DNA of 64,000 nt from Pyrrhosoma nymphula (GCA_963573305.1 OY754329.1:78888576-78952575), one strand, 5' to 3'. Shown: positions 12,780-25,600, counted from the first letter of the stretch. Notes: generated by a model not told the origin, from the letters alone. Made by a program: numbers and translations.

Positions 12780-13085
12780 ACGGTAGGATGGGTAGGATTA
12801 GGGTTGGACGCTCCAATTATGGACATATATGAAAGAAGAGTGCTTCGTAGTATTGGTCATGTTGAGAGAATGGGTGAGAGTCCAATCACGAAACAGATAT
12901 ACGATAGTAGAGTGAGAAGAAACTGGTGGACCGAGAAATTCATGGGTGAATGTGGTTGAAGTGAGTCTAAAGAGGAGGCATATTAGGATTCTTAAGAATA
13001 GGAGAGAGTGTACGAAGCAATGCACGAGTGCAGGAGAGGCGAAAGTGATTAGCTAGGATAGGGCGTTGTGGAGGAAATTATTAAA
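12780..13085 (+). pseudogene. Decayed non-LTR retrotransposon tail (GHVERMG type)
   Basis: The plus strand encodes, with frame changes, VLRSIGHVERMGESPITKQ, then IYDSRVRR..WWTEKFMGEC. After this come remnants of a KEEAY..S..ERVYEAMHECRRGE block. This is the common C-terminal tail of insect non-LTR reverse transcriptases (G-H-V-E-R-M, then a basic GRPR/W block). The same sequence recurs in inverted orientation at 36345-36600, 39775-40140 and 62640-62762, which confirms that it is a repeat family. Several stops are present. The reverse transcriptase core is missing, as expected for a 5'-truncated copy. Confidence 0.7.
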
Positions 13086-13328
13086 AGGGAATCAGTATTT
13101 TAGGGCTAACAGCAATAACTAAATTCCTCGACCTTTGCTACCGCAGAAGGGAATGGAATTATAAGTGTGAATGTACTCATATTGTAAACTATTACACTCA
13201 ATCTTAATGAATTGACCTTACGAAAAGAAAACGATATGATTAACCTCATAAAATTTTCCCAGTCATTTTTGGCGGCACGGGCAATTAGGAGCATATAAAA
13301 GCTGTGATTTTCTAAACGGACATTGGAT

Positions 13329-13360
13329 CCCGAGGATAGCACTTGGACGTCGAAACGCGT
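13329..13360 (+). repeat. Third copy of the CTGARGA motif
   Basis: The plus strand reads CCCGAGGATAGCACTTGG, ACGTCGAAACGCG, then TTTTACAGTAAAACATTC. It aligns with the minus-strand copy at 12301-12332, box by box. The GAAA box is intact; the first box is CCGAGGA, with one change from CUGANGA. Confidence 0.4.
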
Positions 13361-16300
13361 TTTACAGTAAAACATTCAGCGTAGAGAAATAAACTTAACT
13401 GACGTGTTTAGTTAATTTTGGTTCATATGTAAGTACAGCCCACTCTCTCACGTCTTACGTATCACTTGAATGGCCCCTTAAAAATATCTTGGATAGAGTG
13501 ACGTGGTACCCAATAGGGTACTTACGCCGAGTCTTAAGTGGTAGTGTTTACGCAGCCTTGATGACGGATGGGCTATACCGACGGCCTCGATCTTAGGACC
13601 GGATGAAGAGCGAGAAGTTATCTATGCTCTGCCGTCGCGCGGAGATACGACCGCACCTTGAAGACGAGTAGGATGAGAAACCTTCCCATGAGGCCACTCT
13701 TCCTCGTCTCCTGGGTGCATTAGCGTACGATTCAAGGCTCATAACCTTCATCTCGCTGCGACGCTATATTTCTTCCGGCACTTCCGCCCCCATATAGCCC
13801 AACGTATAATTTTCCCAAGTTTGACCACGTGACCTACGAGTGGCGCGTTCCTGCCAAACTTCCGCCTCGTGTGCCCCTTGTTATCACGAAGGGCCAACTC
13901 CTGACCTCAAATTATTTTTGACCAACCCTCACTCAAGGCTGAGCTCCTTGTTTTCGTAGAGATCAGCCTCCTAAGGGCTCAGCTCCCCCGCTCTCAGCTT
14001 CACGCAGTGTTTTGTTAGCTCAAAATCCCATCTATATAGAAACTTTTAAAAAGCCGGGTAAAACGGGAGAGATCGAGACAAGCTTTCTCGGAGTAAAATT
14101 ATTCCTTAGTAAAGATAACAATATAGCAATACTTCGTGAGTTTCGGAAGTTATTTTATTTCCTCCACCTAGGTTCCGATAATTCTCGCCATACACAGGGT
14201 ATTTGTATCACTTATAATAGAAAATTATGATAAAAACATTAATGCTGAGAACCATTAATTGAAATGTGATGTCTTATACAAAACTCAACGTTATAAACAC
14301 TTAATGTTTGCTCAATATTCTTTCCTTTTGCTGTAACATTTCATGTCAGTATTTCATGGTCTGTACGCATTTTTTGTGTTATTTTCTCCTTGTGACAAGA
14401 GATTAGTTGAAGCGACCCTAGAGTCTCAATTTCACCTTACTTATTGAAGCCATATTTTTATCGATCTATCTATATGGGAAATGATACTTTGATACGAAGG
14501 CAAACCAATTCGTAGAATATTAAGGATAGGCTGGTTGCGAGAATATGATAGCTGGAGTGAGACCATCCGGCCAATGTGATGGCAAGAAGCAATATTCTCG
14601 GCAGACATTGTAGGTTTTGGAGTTTCCTAAACGCTTAAAACTCTTAACGACCCAAAAAACCAGTCTAACCCACGAGGGCCGGTTTGACGGTCGAGAGGCT
14701 GAAACTCGCCAAGTAGTATATACCAAGCCCAACGGCGGCGTGTGAAACTCACGCAGCAGGCTAGAGAGAACATTTCCTTTTCCTGCGCCTCTTGAGGTTT
14801 CCCAGAAAGATCTGGTGCCCCCAGAAAATTACAAAACCTCGGTTGAGCTTGACATACTCAAAGAGACTTCGGCCAGTTTTTGTCCACTGGTCTCCGAACC
14901 GTAGCTGAAGAGCTTATCTACCAGACTAGAACAACTAGTAAATACTCTAAACACCCATCAAACTTTCACTTTTATGTATTTCCGCTTCCCACCTACTTAA
15001 TTGAAAATTCTCAGCTAAGCAAAAACTCCTTATGTCAACTAAACAATATGCAATGCTTGCTTTCCCGCATTGCATACAAAAGTATTATGTTCGAATATAT
15101 TTATAATCGATACTTGGCATAAATGTCAATCAATGCAACTTAAATCTGAATACCTAACCTACGTTGAATATAAAAAAGTATTTTCTCCAGCAAAAGTCAA
15201 AAGCCTAACCCCAAAGGCCATAACAACTTACGTTTCTATAAAAACTGGAAGGTGAGACGTGAAGATTTCCTGCATCAAACCCTACTAATGAAAACAAATT
15301 CGACAAAGGAAATCTCAAGAAGTCAGCCTTTTAAAAATAAAATATGCTGCAACAATGTGGTGTACTATATATTTTCAGGAATTGAAAAAGAAGCATATCA
15401 TCCTGTATCATGAATAAGAAATGAATTAGATCTGAAGACTAGTTTATTTGACTAAAATTAGTAATGATTAAGAGGAGAAATAGGAAGCAATAGCTAAAGC
15501 TCACAAGATCCCACTATGTAACTTTATTTCAAAGGAAAACGAAAGAGCCATGTAATTCTATGAAAGTCGACATCACCTACCGGATTACAGCAAATTAAAC
15601 AGCTATAAACTTAAGACTGCACATTGATATAAAATAATACGGACTGGTAGAGTGGTTGAAGATATGGAATCACTGTAAAGTCTTAGCCACTCTCCTTCAG
15701 CAGGGGAAAATAGATCTTAATATTGAAGCGAAGTTTAGCAAGAAATAGAAGCTGCTGGACAGAAATAGCTTCTGGAGTGCGATGAAATGCAGGGAGAATA
15801 AGACCTTCCGAGCGCAGTGGAGTGAATTGTAGCCATTGAGGCATGCATAGAAACTCGAAGTCAAGGAATCAAAAGCAGGGGCGCTTCCATTCCCAGAAGG
15901 CACGGCTGTCTCCCGCCTGTTTGATCCAACCCGCTGTCTCTCCCTCTCACTGTATGAAGCCTTTTCCGAGAAGAACGGAACGTGCGTCGAAGTGCCAACG
16001 GCAAAGGGAGTCCGCTGTGAGACTTATGCCTCTTCACGGACATAAATTATCCTTTCTTTCTACTTCTCTCCTGCTTTCCCTTAGTAGTCTCGCATCTCCC
16101 TCTTCAGACACATCTTTTCGCTTCTCAACCGTTCTTGCACAAAGAAAGACATTCATTATGCACACTATTCATTCCGTCATAAGTATTATAGTACATCTTC
16201 ACTACGGATTGTTAAGTTACTAGAACCAAACCTGAAGACGGTCGCGAAAAAGGTCATTCTATTGTCCAAGGTTAGAGCGATAAAAATCTAAAAAAGTCAA

Positions 16301-17743
16301 GTCTCCTTACCTGGATTTTCTCCAATAGGATTTCCTTCAGCATAGATTTTGCCCCTTCCGTTTGTTGAGTCTTCGTTCTCTTCTTCGTTAATCCTGGAAT
16401 ATTTATGTCTGCGACAAAGTAATCCAATGAACCTGAACAGAAATCAAATGAAAGAGTCATCAATGGAGAAAAATCGGCTTTGAGATTTCATATGATGAAC
16501 CCTAGGAAATTGTAAGCATGAAAACTGATGTTAAAGTTGCACCAATTGCGAAACTTAAACATCAGTGTACTTGCATTGCACTTAAAACTTGCGATGCACC
16601 ATACCTCCTTTCTTAAGAATTACTTGTTAGAATTGAATTATTGTCTGGTACATGAATAAGAACGATCACACCTATTAGAATTTCTGATTTGCATCACTAA
16701 GTAAGCAATAGGGTCAAATACTAATACACAGATCCAACATACATAGCATAAAATTGTGGGGATTAACTTAAATTACGGCGATTTAGATGTAAATTATATG
16801 TAAGCGTTCACATCATCATGTCGTAATAAAAAAAATTGCATATCATGCACAAAAGACGAGGAAATGTAATTTTATATATTTTCACCCACGTTAGTTTAGA
16901 ACAAGATGATAAACTATGAATTATATTCCCATCTCCCCTCTTATAATTTGTCCAACTCCAATGAAATGACGATCTAAGTGTATAGAGATTAATGATAAAG
17001 CAAGGGAAAAATGATCTTTAAAATTTGTAAAACATAAATATTGAAATACATTGATTACTATTCCATGCAGTGATATTTCTGCAAAGGTAATAAAAGCATT
17101 AATGACACCAAGTTTCAGTGCATTTTAACTGGACCAATATAGGAAATAACACCAAGGACTCCACACACATCTCCCTCCTTTTAGTTTTTCATTTTTCTCC
17201 TCTTCCTTCTATATTGAATGCTCACTCGCAGCTCGTTATTGTTTCATTGTACCGCCTTATGACTTTTTTCAGGGCAATGTACGTACGTCTTTTTAGAAAT
17301 GGAAATTATAAATGTCAGAAACACCTCTTCGTACATCAGCAAAGATTATTGAAGCCGATTATAGATATTTAAAGACTCAAAACTAAGACTAAATTGAACT
17401 TACCCTAGAGCTAACTTAAAGCAAAAATAAACATAAAGTAATTTAAATAACGCTAACTTAAATTAGATATTTGAAGATATGCAAAATCATTAACCAAAAA
17501 TTACTGTGGTTCGAATGACATTTAAACCAAATTTGAGGGAACTGAAAATTACGTATTTTGGAAATTCCGCACCACTTTTGAATATTTCAGATGCGTCAAA
17601 AATACAAGTGGCAACACCTCTATTTCATCGCTCTGCCAAATAATAATTTCACATACTACATATTATACATTGATATTATTGAAAATTAAAGCCTTTCTTT
17701 ACTGAAGAATGAATAGCATCTATAGTAGTGCTTTTACGCAAGC
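13361..17743. other. Intergenic DNA with a GC-richer block, no gene recognised
   Basis: About 13,490-14,010 is GC-richer and CpG-containing without a long open frame on either strand, so it is not an obvious exon. About 14,520-14,880 and 15,640-16,040 are also more balanced in composition. The frame 15843-16223 (126 residues, plus) overlaps an antisense frame and shows no motif. The remainder is AT-rich and empty as far as I can see. Confidence 0.4.
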
Positions 17744-17938
17744 TTGACTATGGTTCTCTTACGCAGCTTTACTTTAAGGGTGCTTCAGGGCCACAATATT
17801 TTAAAGTATGTTAATGACACTGCTTGTGTATTCAAAACTAGAAAATGTAGGTTTGCTGATGATATAGCGCTACTCTTCATTAGTGAAACTTTTAAGAGTA
17901 CGCTCCAACAAGTAAAATTGGAGTTTCAGTTACTTTAA
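17744..17938 (+). pseudogene. Reverse transcriptase fragment with FADD motif
   Basis: The frame contains KTRKCRFADDIALLFISETF followed by KSTLQQVKLEFQLL. F-A-D-D is the catalytic motif C of non-LTR reverse transcriptases (usually YADD or FADD). The block before it (ILKYVNDTACVF) matches the usual run of I.YxND....N leading into it. The block after it matches the helical region that follows the catalytic aspartates, as in jockey-like elements. Only about 60 residues remain and no flanking RT motifs are readable, so this is a small relic. It lies about 110 bp upstream of the repeat array that begins near 18,048. Confidence 0.65.
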
Positions 17939-18047
17939 ATCTAAGTTAAAATCAAATTTTGTGAGTGCGTGTGTCTATCTCCTCTTCATAAGCTCCGCCA
18001 ATTGTCCACCGGTTTCTCTCGGATTTTGCGCATTTACTCTCTGCAAC

Positions 18048-18662
18048 CTAGTGACAAATATTAAGGACATGAATAGGCCCCAAATAAGGCCCTTAGGGTT
18101 TTGTAGAATATCGCTCAACCAGAACTTTGCACATTATTTAAGATATTGCCATGTGCTAAATCTTTGAAGCCATAAAAAAAGGGCTTGAGCTTAGAAGAAA
18201 AGGACTCTGATAGGCCCTTGGGCCCCAAAAACCAATGAATAAATTGGTCATCTTGAAAATCTGCACTTCGGTTTATGATAGGACTGAACAGAAAATCCTA
18301 AAAGAGAAATTACCTCAGGGCTCCAAGGGTCACAAAAGAGGTCCTCCTCAACTTGCAGGATATTGACAAACCTCAATTTTGCACACAGTTGGAGATAATT
18401 GTGCTAAACGTTTGAGGCCATAGTAAAGCCCTAGAGTTCAGAAGCAAGGGTGGGGCTCTGATACACCCTGGGGACACAAACCGGTGCTTTTTATGATACC
18501 TAAATATGGATACACTTTGAAATCAATAAGTAATTTTAAGACTTTGTTTGCAAGCACAGGAAAGCACTTGGAATGACACATACTATAGTATATCCGAGTG
18601 GTTCCAGGGCCCCAGAGGTCCCAGTACTGACCCACAGATGGTTTTTTAATGTTAGGGTACTT
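18048..18662 (+). repeat. Repeat array, forward arm (two units)
   Basis: Two diverged copies share the order of AACTTTGCACA or ATTTTGCACA, then GTGCTAAA, TTTGA(A/G)GCCAT, AGGGCTTGAG or AGCCCTAGAG and GGGGCTCTGATA-like text, then a GGGCCCC-type block. Corresponding points are about 250 bp apart (for example GCACA near 18131 and near 18376). The same text occurs in reverse complement, better ordered, at 19985-21110. No coding frame runs through the unit. The unit type is not one that I recognise. Confidence 0.7.
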
Positions 18663-18862
18663 GGAGTTTGGAAGGAGCTCTATGCATAAAACCTTTGCAG
18701 TTGTATGAAAGTCCTATAGTTAATGGTTTGGAGATTTTCAAGTCCACCCTTGGCCACTTTTTAGCTTAGATATGGGTTTTTGATGACCACAAATTCCCAA
18801 ACACCGTTACCTGTATTCACAATGGGTTAGGTAGGGATTTCATATAAATATTCCAGTAGTCT

Positions 18863-19204
18863 GAGTAGAATGAGTAACTCCAGACTAACCAAGAAGATCT
18901 TCAACCTACTAAACAGCTACAAATCCAAACCTACTTGGTTCATTGAAACTCAAAAAGATATGGAAAACTTGGGAATAGAGATTGACACAATAGATGACCG
19001 AACTCTTTTTAGAGAAGTAATTCACACAGCAAAATTTCCGGAAAGAAAAAAATCGAGGGATGGAAGAAAATGGACGCAAGAACAAAAGGAAAGGCACTCT
19101 CAAAGGATGAAGGAAATAAGGACAGAAAGAAAATTGAATCAAAAAAGGCATATACAGAAGTGATTTATCGCACCCTTCGGTTATTCGATAGAAGAAGAAG
19201 AAGA
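18863..19204 (+). mobile_element. 5'-truncated non-LTR retrotransposon with 13-bp target duplication
   Basis: The insert is flanked by perfect 13-bp direct repeats ATTCCAGTAGTCT at 18850-18862 and 19205-19217, and ends in a short AGA/GAA microsatellite tail, as LINE copies do. Inside is an intact 97-residue frame (18870-19163): NSRLTKKIFNLLNS, WFIETQKDMENLGIE, a DRTLFREV block and RDGRKWTQEQKERHSQRMKE. This matches the C-terminal tail found in many insect endonuclease-reverse transcriptase elements (RLTKxI...Wxxxxxx DL...GI...DRxxFR...WxxExKxxHSxRMKE). It is a different family from the GHVERMG tails elsewhere in the window. The clean duplication and open frame indicate a fairly recent insertion. 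Confidence 0.85.
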
Positions 19205-19217
19205 ATTCCAGTAGTCT

Positions 19218-19984
19218 CAAGTAAATTCGTTGGCATGCATATTGGTTCCCATGCATACACAGTTATCACAGCTTGACTTAAAATATAGGCTACATTTAAA
19301 CATATTTTTCACCTTTGGACTGAGAAACTGATAATTTGTTTTTAGGGCCTCTCCAATGTACTCATATTCAGGTATATGTCATAGTTGATAAAAGTAAAAT
19401 GCAATTATGGTTGAATAAGGTCCTGGCACCAAAGAGTTTTTTTTTCAATTTTTAACTGGAACTTATATTAATTTGAAATCCACCATATAATGAGATATAG
19501 CGTTAACCACTTTTATTAAACATGTTATTAGGGAGGTCCTAATCTGTAAGTAAAATCATTTTTCTTAACAAGAATTATTTCTTACAATCTATTTTCTATC
19601 CAAAGGGAACGAATACTGGGGGACTTCAAAATAAATTCAAATTTTGAAAAATAAGGACCAGCCTAATATGGCATAGGTGAACCGTTATGCAAGCGTACAA
19701 CAAATTGCGGAAATCACTAAAGAGACAATTTTGGGCCCAGAGTGGATCTGAGAGATCCAACTCATGCCTCGGCGTTCTTTAGAAATGAATGGTTTGAATT
19801 ATCAATCCAAGGGAAGGTTTATTATTAAAAATGACAAAAACTATACTTAAATAAATTAAGTAGTGTGTAATAACGCCGCTCCACTCAGGGACCAACCACA
19901 ATATCTGACCTTTCGAATGTCCATCCCCCTTCAGATATTTAATGCACAATGAACAACCAGTACACCAACATTCAAAAACCACCT
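19218..19984. other. Spacer between repeat arms
   Basis: AT-rich DNA between the LINE insert and the inverted arm. A block near 19,340-19,430 (AGGGCCTCTCC..., ATGTACT...AGGTATATGTC) resembles part of the repeat unit, so the array may once have been continuous. No gene seen. Confidence 0.4.
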
Positions 19985-21110
19985 AAGGGTCAGCACTGGG
20001 ACCCTTGGGGTCATAGGACCTTTAAGATATAGTATACGTCATTATAGTTGCTTTCATGTACTTGCAAACAAAATCTTAAAATTACTTATTGGTTTAACAG
20101 TGCATTCGTAATGAGGTAACACAAAAAACACCGATTTGGGGCTACACCCTTGCTTCTTATAAGTCTTCTTGTTAGCTCTAGGGTCTTATTATGGCTTCAT
20201 AGGTTTAACACAATCATCTCTAACATTGTGCAAAGTTCAGGTTTATTGATATCCTGCAACTCCTGGAGGACCCCCTTTGGGGCCCTATGGGCATTTCTTA
20301 TATAGCACACGTCCTTCCCAGAGCTACGATGTACCTGCAAACAGAATTTCAGGATCGATTCATCACTTAAACAGCTATGAGATAAAATACAAAGTAGTGG
20401 TTTAGGGGCCCTCATTTATTGCTGCTATCTTGGGCCTTATCATTGTTTTTAGGCTTCAAAGCATATTGTATGTGTAGTTATCAGTGTGTGAAATCCAAGG
20501 TTATTTATACTCCACTATCACCCGACGGCTCACGTTGGAGTCCTTGACGTTCTGGGGCTTTTATGGTATATCCTTTGTCATCTCCAGTGTTATCATGTAC
20601 CAGCATGCAACATTTCAAAATTTCATCAGTTCATCTGCTATGATTCAACATATAAAACGATGGTTTGGGGGCCACAGGGTCTATCAGAGCCCGTAACTTA
20701 CTTTTGAGCTCTAGGGTCTTGTTATAGCTTCAAAGGTACATGTGTCTCTAACAGTGCGCAAAACTCTTATATATCTCAATATTCTCCTACTCATGTAGGG
20801 CTTCCTTTGAAGCCCCTATGGCCCCAGGGCACTTCTAATATACCATTCGTCATCCCCATTGCTATCATATACCAGCATGAGAAATTGCAAGATAAAATGC
20901 TCATTATTTCAACCGTTATGAATCAGCATAGAAGGAAACAGATTGGAGCCTCAGAGTTCCAAACCTTACTTCCTAGCCCTAGGGCCTTTATATGGCTTCA
21001 AAGGTTTATCACATATCTCGAACGGTGGGTGAAATTCTACAATAGCAATATTTTATGGCCCCTAAAGGGCCTAATTTGGGGTCCATGGGGCCCTTCCAAT
21101 GTCAAATGCT
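19985..21110 (-). repeat. Repeat array, inverted arm (about four units)
   Basis: Roughly four head-to-tail units of about 285 bp are reverse complements of the units at 18048-18662. Landmarks recur at about 20,170, 20,700 and 20,980: CTAGGGTCTT or CTAGGGCCTT, ATGGCTTCA(A/T)AGGTTTA, CTCTAAC..TGTGCAAA or equivalent. Each is followed by GGGGCCCT-type and ATGTACCTGCAA or ATGTACCAGCATG text. Frames at 20197-20415 (minus), 20484-20696 and 20807-21247 (plus) follow the repeat and are not genes. Together with the forward arm this makes a 3-kb structure with inverted arms of unequal length. Confidence 0.7.
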
Positions 21111-22519
21111 CCAGTGCTTTAGCATACATAGGTCTAAATTTCCATGATAATGGCTGCATTCGTTCTAAAGTGATACTGGAACGTACATACAAGCAAATAT
21201 TTACTTTTATTCACATAGGTGAACACACTTTGTTTGATTACGCTTGAGATATCGAAGATGAAATGAGGAGCTACTCCTTCCCAGTGGGGTAATTTCATTC
21301 ACTCTATCGTCGCCATTAATTTTGGTAATATCAATCCCATTTCATTCTTGTAACAAGAATGGCTCCACCCTATTTATCCTTGAAAGCATTCGGAGATGTT
21401 AGCTAGCAAATGGTGGATGACGGTACCCCCTTAGTGTAAGTGTATTAAACAAATCAGTTTTGTAGTTGAGTATACGCCGTGTATAGGATTTTGGTCTTGG
21501 CACCACAGTGTGTCCTCCATTCGACAGCAAAACAAACCTTTCCCGCCCACAATAACCCCGCTTATCCTCATACCACTCAGCGAAAGTATAACTATTAGGT
21601 TTTTGGAGCGGAAGGCTTAGGGTTTGGAGGCTACTGTCATTCAACAGGGTAGCTGTAGCCAGTGAGAGAAAGAAATGTCGGCGATAAAAGAAGTCACACA
21701 GAGAACAGAGAAATCCGTGGGGCAAGTAGGGAAACGAAATAGGCCTATATGACCTTTTTCATTTGAAGCAGTACGAGAGAGATATCACTACGCATAAAAT
21801 TCAATTGATTGGGCCTCATTATTTTAACCAACGGTTTAAAAAGGCACATCCGATGAGTAGCAATGCATTAAAGTGCATGTTTTTCCAGCCTTGTTGAGAT
21901 CGTTATCACTATCGTGAAATGCGCTACTAAAACTTTCTCACCCTCTCAAGCTAAATGCAGTTATGTTGGTAGCGTTGCGAAATACTCGCATGTGCAATCC
22001 TTTCCCTCTCAGTTCCTTAACCAACCCCAAACACACCAGTCTTATCCTCCTTGACGCCATACTCCGCGTAGGCATCTGCCACCAAGTTCCGATACTACTT
22101 CACGCTCTATCTTCCTTAAGGCTTGGGAGTCGAGACGATATGCTTGATAGTGTTGGAATCCCACCCCAAAGGTTTTACGCTAGCATCCCAAGCACATCTA
22201 TCGTTAGCATCTATTCAAATAACAATATCCAGCTACGTACTCGTGTGCCTCCTATCGTAATAGCCAGTTTCAGATTGTGGACCTCTCACTAGCCTCCAGT
22301 TGAGAGTTCAAACTCGACGCCGGAATTTTCTCACACCTCCCTCCATTCCCAAAATAATATAAATTCTCCCATTATCAACACATTATTTATCAGTTTCCCT
22401 ATCTACCTCCATTGTCGGTCCACCTATAATAATAACAAAGCGGCCGAACGTTCCGTCAACCAGGGTTATTTCAACGAATATAAATTAGTTTCACGCTTAA
22501 CTAGGTGGAAATACGACAC
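21111..22519. other. Intergenic DNA, no gene recognised
   Basis: Frames at 21399-21725 (minus, 108 residues) and 21963-22292 (plus, 109 residues) lie in slightly GC-richer DNA. Neither has a motif that I recognise. They could be chance frames or old exons. Confidence 0.4.
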
Positions 22520-22698
22520 ATGAAATAATTTCTCAGTGTGTACATTCCACACTTTTTTATATTTGCAGACCATGGTTTTGATGTCATTTTCAAAAAGTTT
22601 TTCCAAGAAAATTTATCTTGAAAATGGCATTATGTGTAAACACCATGGTCGGTAAAAATTAGGAAATGTGGAATGTACAAATCTAGAAATTATTTCAT
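22520..22698. repeat. Foldback / MITE-like inverted repeat, 179 bp
   Basis: The two arms are reverse complements over about 80 bp. The left arm starts ATGAAATAATTTCT, then GTGTACATTCCACA, then GACCATGGTTTT and CATTTTCAA. The right arm, read in reverse, starts ATGAAATAATTTCT, then TTGTACATTCCACA, then GACCATGGTGTT and CATTTTCAA. Almost no loop remains, so the unit folds as one long imperfect hairpin. No transposase frame is present, as expected of a non-autonomous element. A target duplication is not clear. Confidence 0.8.
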
Positions 22699-25600
22699 AA
22701 ATCAAAGAAGCCGACGTAGCTATCCATCCAAACTTATATAATCACTAGCTATAAGTTATTAGATTTTGCTAGAGACTCGCTTGAAGAGTTTAAATAACCC
22801 TCTAAACTGCAATTTAAAAATAAAAGCAAAACATATTTTAGTTCAAATGTCTAGTCAAAATTTAGGGATTGTAGATGCATGATTAAGGCATTTTACCCTA
22901 CGAAGTATGACATTCATTCTCTTGAAAAAATTCTCAGCAAATCGGTACGATCTGTACACTAATCTAGTAGGGGCTACGTAACGCGAAGAGCTTCAACTAT
23001 CATAATTTTTACCAAACATCTATGAGCGCTGAAGGACGTCAATAAGGAAAAAGATATTCATTTTGCTTTACGATCAAGAATTAAAATTTAATAATGGGTT
23101 GAATGTAAAACAATAAAGGTGTTCCTTCAACTGACCTTCAAAAATAATCCACCTGATGACTACTAGGTAACTCCAGTACTTTCTATAACCGTGACATATC
23201 CTCTGAAATTCATTGATATATATTTCAATCATGTTTCGCATGCGTAAGATTCGGTAAAATAACCCTGATTACTCGAATGTAAGAGAAAGAAGGCGGGATA
23301 ATGGGGAAGGTGTTTGTGTGTAGGATCTCCCACGCATCCTTGGGCTTTAATATCCCCGTAAGGCACACATCCGGCTTTCGCCGAAATGTCGAGGATGAAA
23401 ACGAGAATAATCACGAAAAGAAGAGGAAAATCGATGTACTTTGTCCACCCTCCCCTTCCCCCCTCTACCGTTCCATTTTAATCCTGGTGGGCAGGTATAT
23501 ATGGACGGAGAAGGGGAGTGCCTACAAGGCCGTCCCCGTTTGAGATTCCAGGGACTTGCATCCAGCTCAGCAAGAGACTTCGGCGGTCAAATTCTCCGCA
23601 GTCTACACGGCACGATCTCTCCCCTCTTTCTACCCACCCTATATGTACTCCATCCTCTACCCATTCCTTTCCCCCTATTTATCTACCCTCCCGCTCCTTG
23701 TGCGTGGGACGATGTCCGGAGGAGATTAGCCGGACAGAGAGAAAGATCAAGCGTGGAACTGTTAACTTTGGTCGGAGAATAGGGAAACTTAATTAGCAGG
23801 ATTAATGGCGGAGACTGCGGGAGAGGCTATAGTTCTAGACCGGCTTGCAAGAGGGATGAAGGCCATTGACGACGCTCCAGGGAGCAGTCGGTTGCAAAAC
23901 AGCGGGTGGGAGGCGGTGCCCGTACATTTGTGGGCATCGGAGATCCAGGTGTGGAAGTGATGAGGGTTGTGATAGTAACGGAGGGGCTAGAAAAATAATG
24001 CTTAGTTGAAATAATGCTTTATATCCCTACCATATCTTTTGTTATTAAATTCCAAAACTAAACAGTAAATCATGTCATATATATTTATTTAACAGAATAC
24101 ATACTGCAAATAAAAATGCATAGCACAATGAAATTTCAATCTCTTTGATCATTGAGTTATCGATAGTCAGAAAGATGTAAACATAAAAACATTTCTGAGA
24201 AGAGGATAGATGAAGGAAGGTTTCACATACATATATAAGTAATATGAGAATAAATTATTAAAATGCTTCAGAAATAAAAAAAATGTGATAAACACGGTTG
24301 AGTTGAGCATGAAAAAGTTATGTTAATCTCAATCAATTCCAAAAACACATTATTAAGAATTCGCACTGATAGGAAAATTCAAAACCTTCTAAAAAAAGGA
24401 TAGAAATACATAATTTAGAAACGAATAAAGGAATCTAAGGTAAGTGATGAGGTAATAAAATACGCTTAAGCATTTGACAAATATGAATGTATGGCGGAAA
24501 TGCTAAAGCAGTGTTCCATAGTTATGATTAAATTGCATAATATTTTTTCTACTCAAGAGAACGTTTATTGCGCTTGCCATAATCAAGGAAAAAGAAAGTT
24601 CGTTCCTCGATTTTACTAGATACAATTTCCCAAATTACCTTCTGTATTATGGAAAAATATCCCTCTTCAGTACGGAAGACTATTATTTAGTTGCTGACAC
24701 AAAATACGCAAATATACTTCAATCGCCAAGGATAAGGACATAATGGAATTGAATGAAATTTATAACTAGGGAAAATTCATCGCTGATTTTTCCCTATTCT
24801 GTGAATTGCTATGCTTACTCCTTATTACTCATTTTCCTCCAGTGTAACTCCGCGACTTGAAATATGACCGGTCGGAAAGTAAGGTAACTTGTAAAGCAAT
24901 GGCGAAAAATGTTATAGATATTATTATCATTTTTAAAACTTTTATTGAAACAATATAAACAATCATGAACTTATTCAAAACCTTTTGTGATAAGAAATCG
25001 ACTAATTCCAGCGAGAAAATAAAAACGGAAGAATATATGAAAACTTTGGACTAAAAACTACGATTTTCATTCCGTAGTTCCCAAATTTTGAGGTTTAGGA
25101 CAGCGGAGTAATATTACGTCATGAATTCACGCAACTCGGAAAAGCTGGAATGAGGACATGAAAGAGATTTTAGAGGTCTATAATACTGTGATATTCGTTC
25201 TAGCATCACCGCGAACTCGTGTAATTCCTGCTCGAGGTTGGAATACTGTGAGAAAGGTGACTTTTATCCGCGAACACATTTCACCTGGGACACCATTTCG
25301 TCAAGGTCGTAATAAAGTTCACCGCGTTCCGAAGCAAAGATAATGGAAGCACACACCAATGCATATGTACGATCCCAGGGCTGATGTCAACCTCACCCGA
25401 GCATCTGAGCATTAATCCGGAAAATTAGCCCGAGAAACTCCCAACGGGCACAAATCTTTTCCAACCCCTTACCGTAGTACGATGCATACCTTCCCACTCT
25501 GTTCCGGGAGCATGGGCATAGTTCACTTAAATTACCTCCTCCCTCTTACCTCAGGGAAATTCCGTGACAATAGGCTCCTAGGATCACCTTCTGAGCATCA

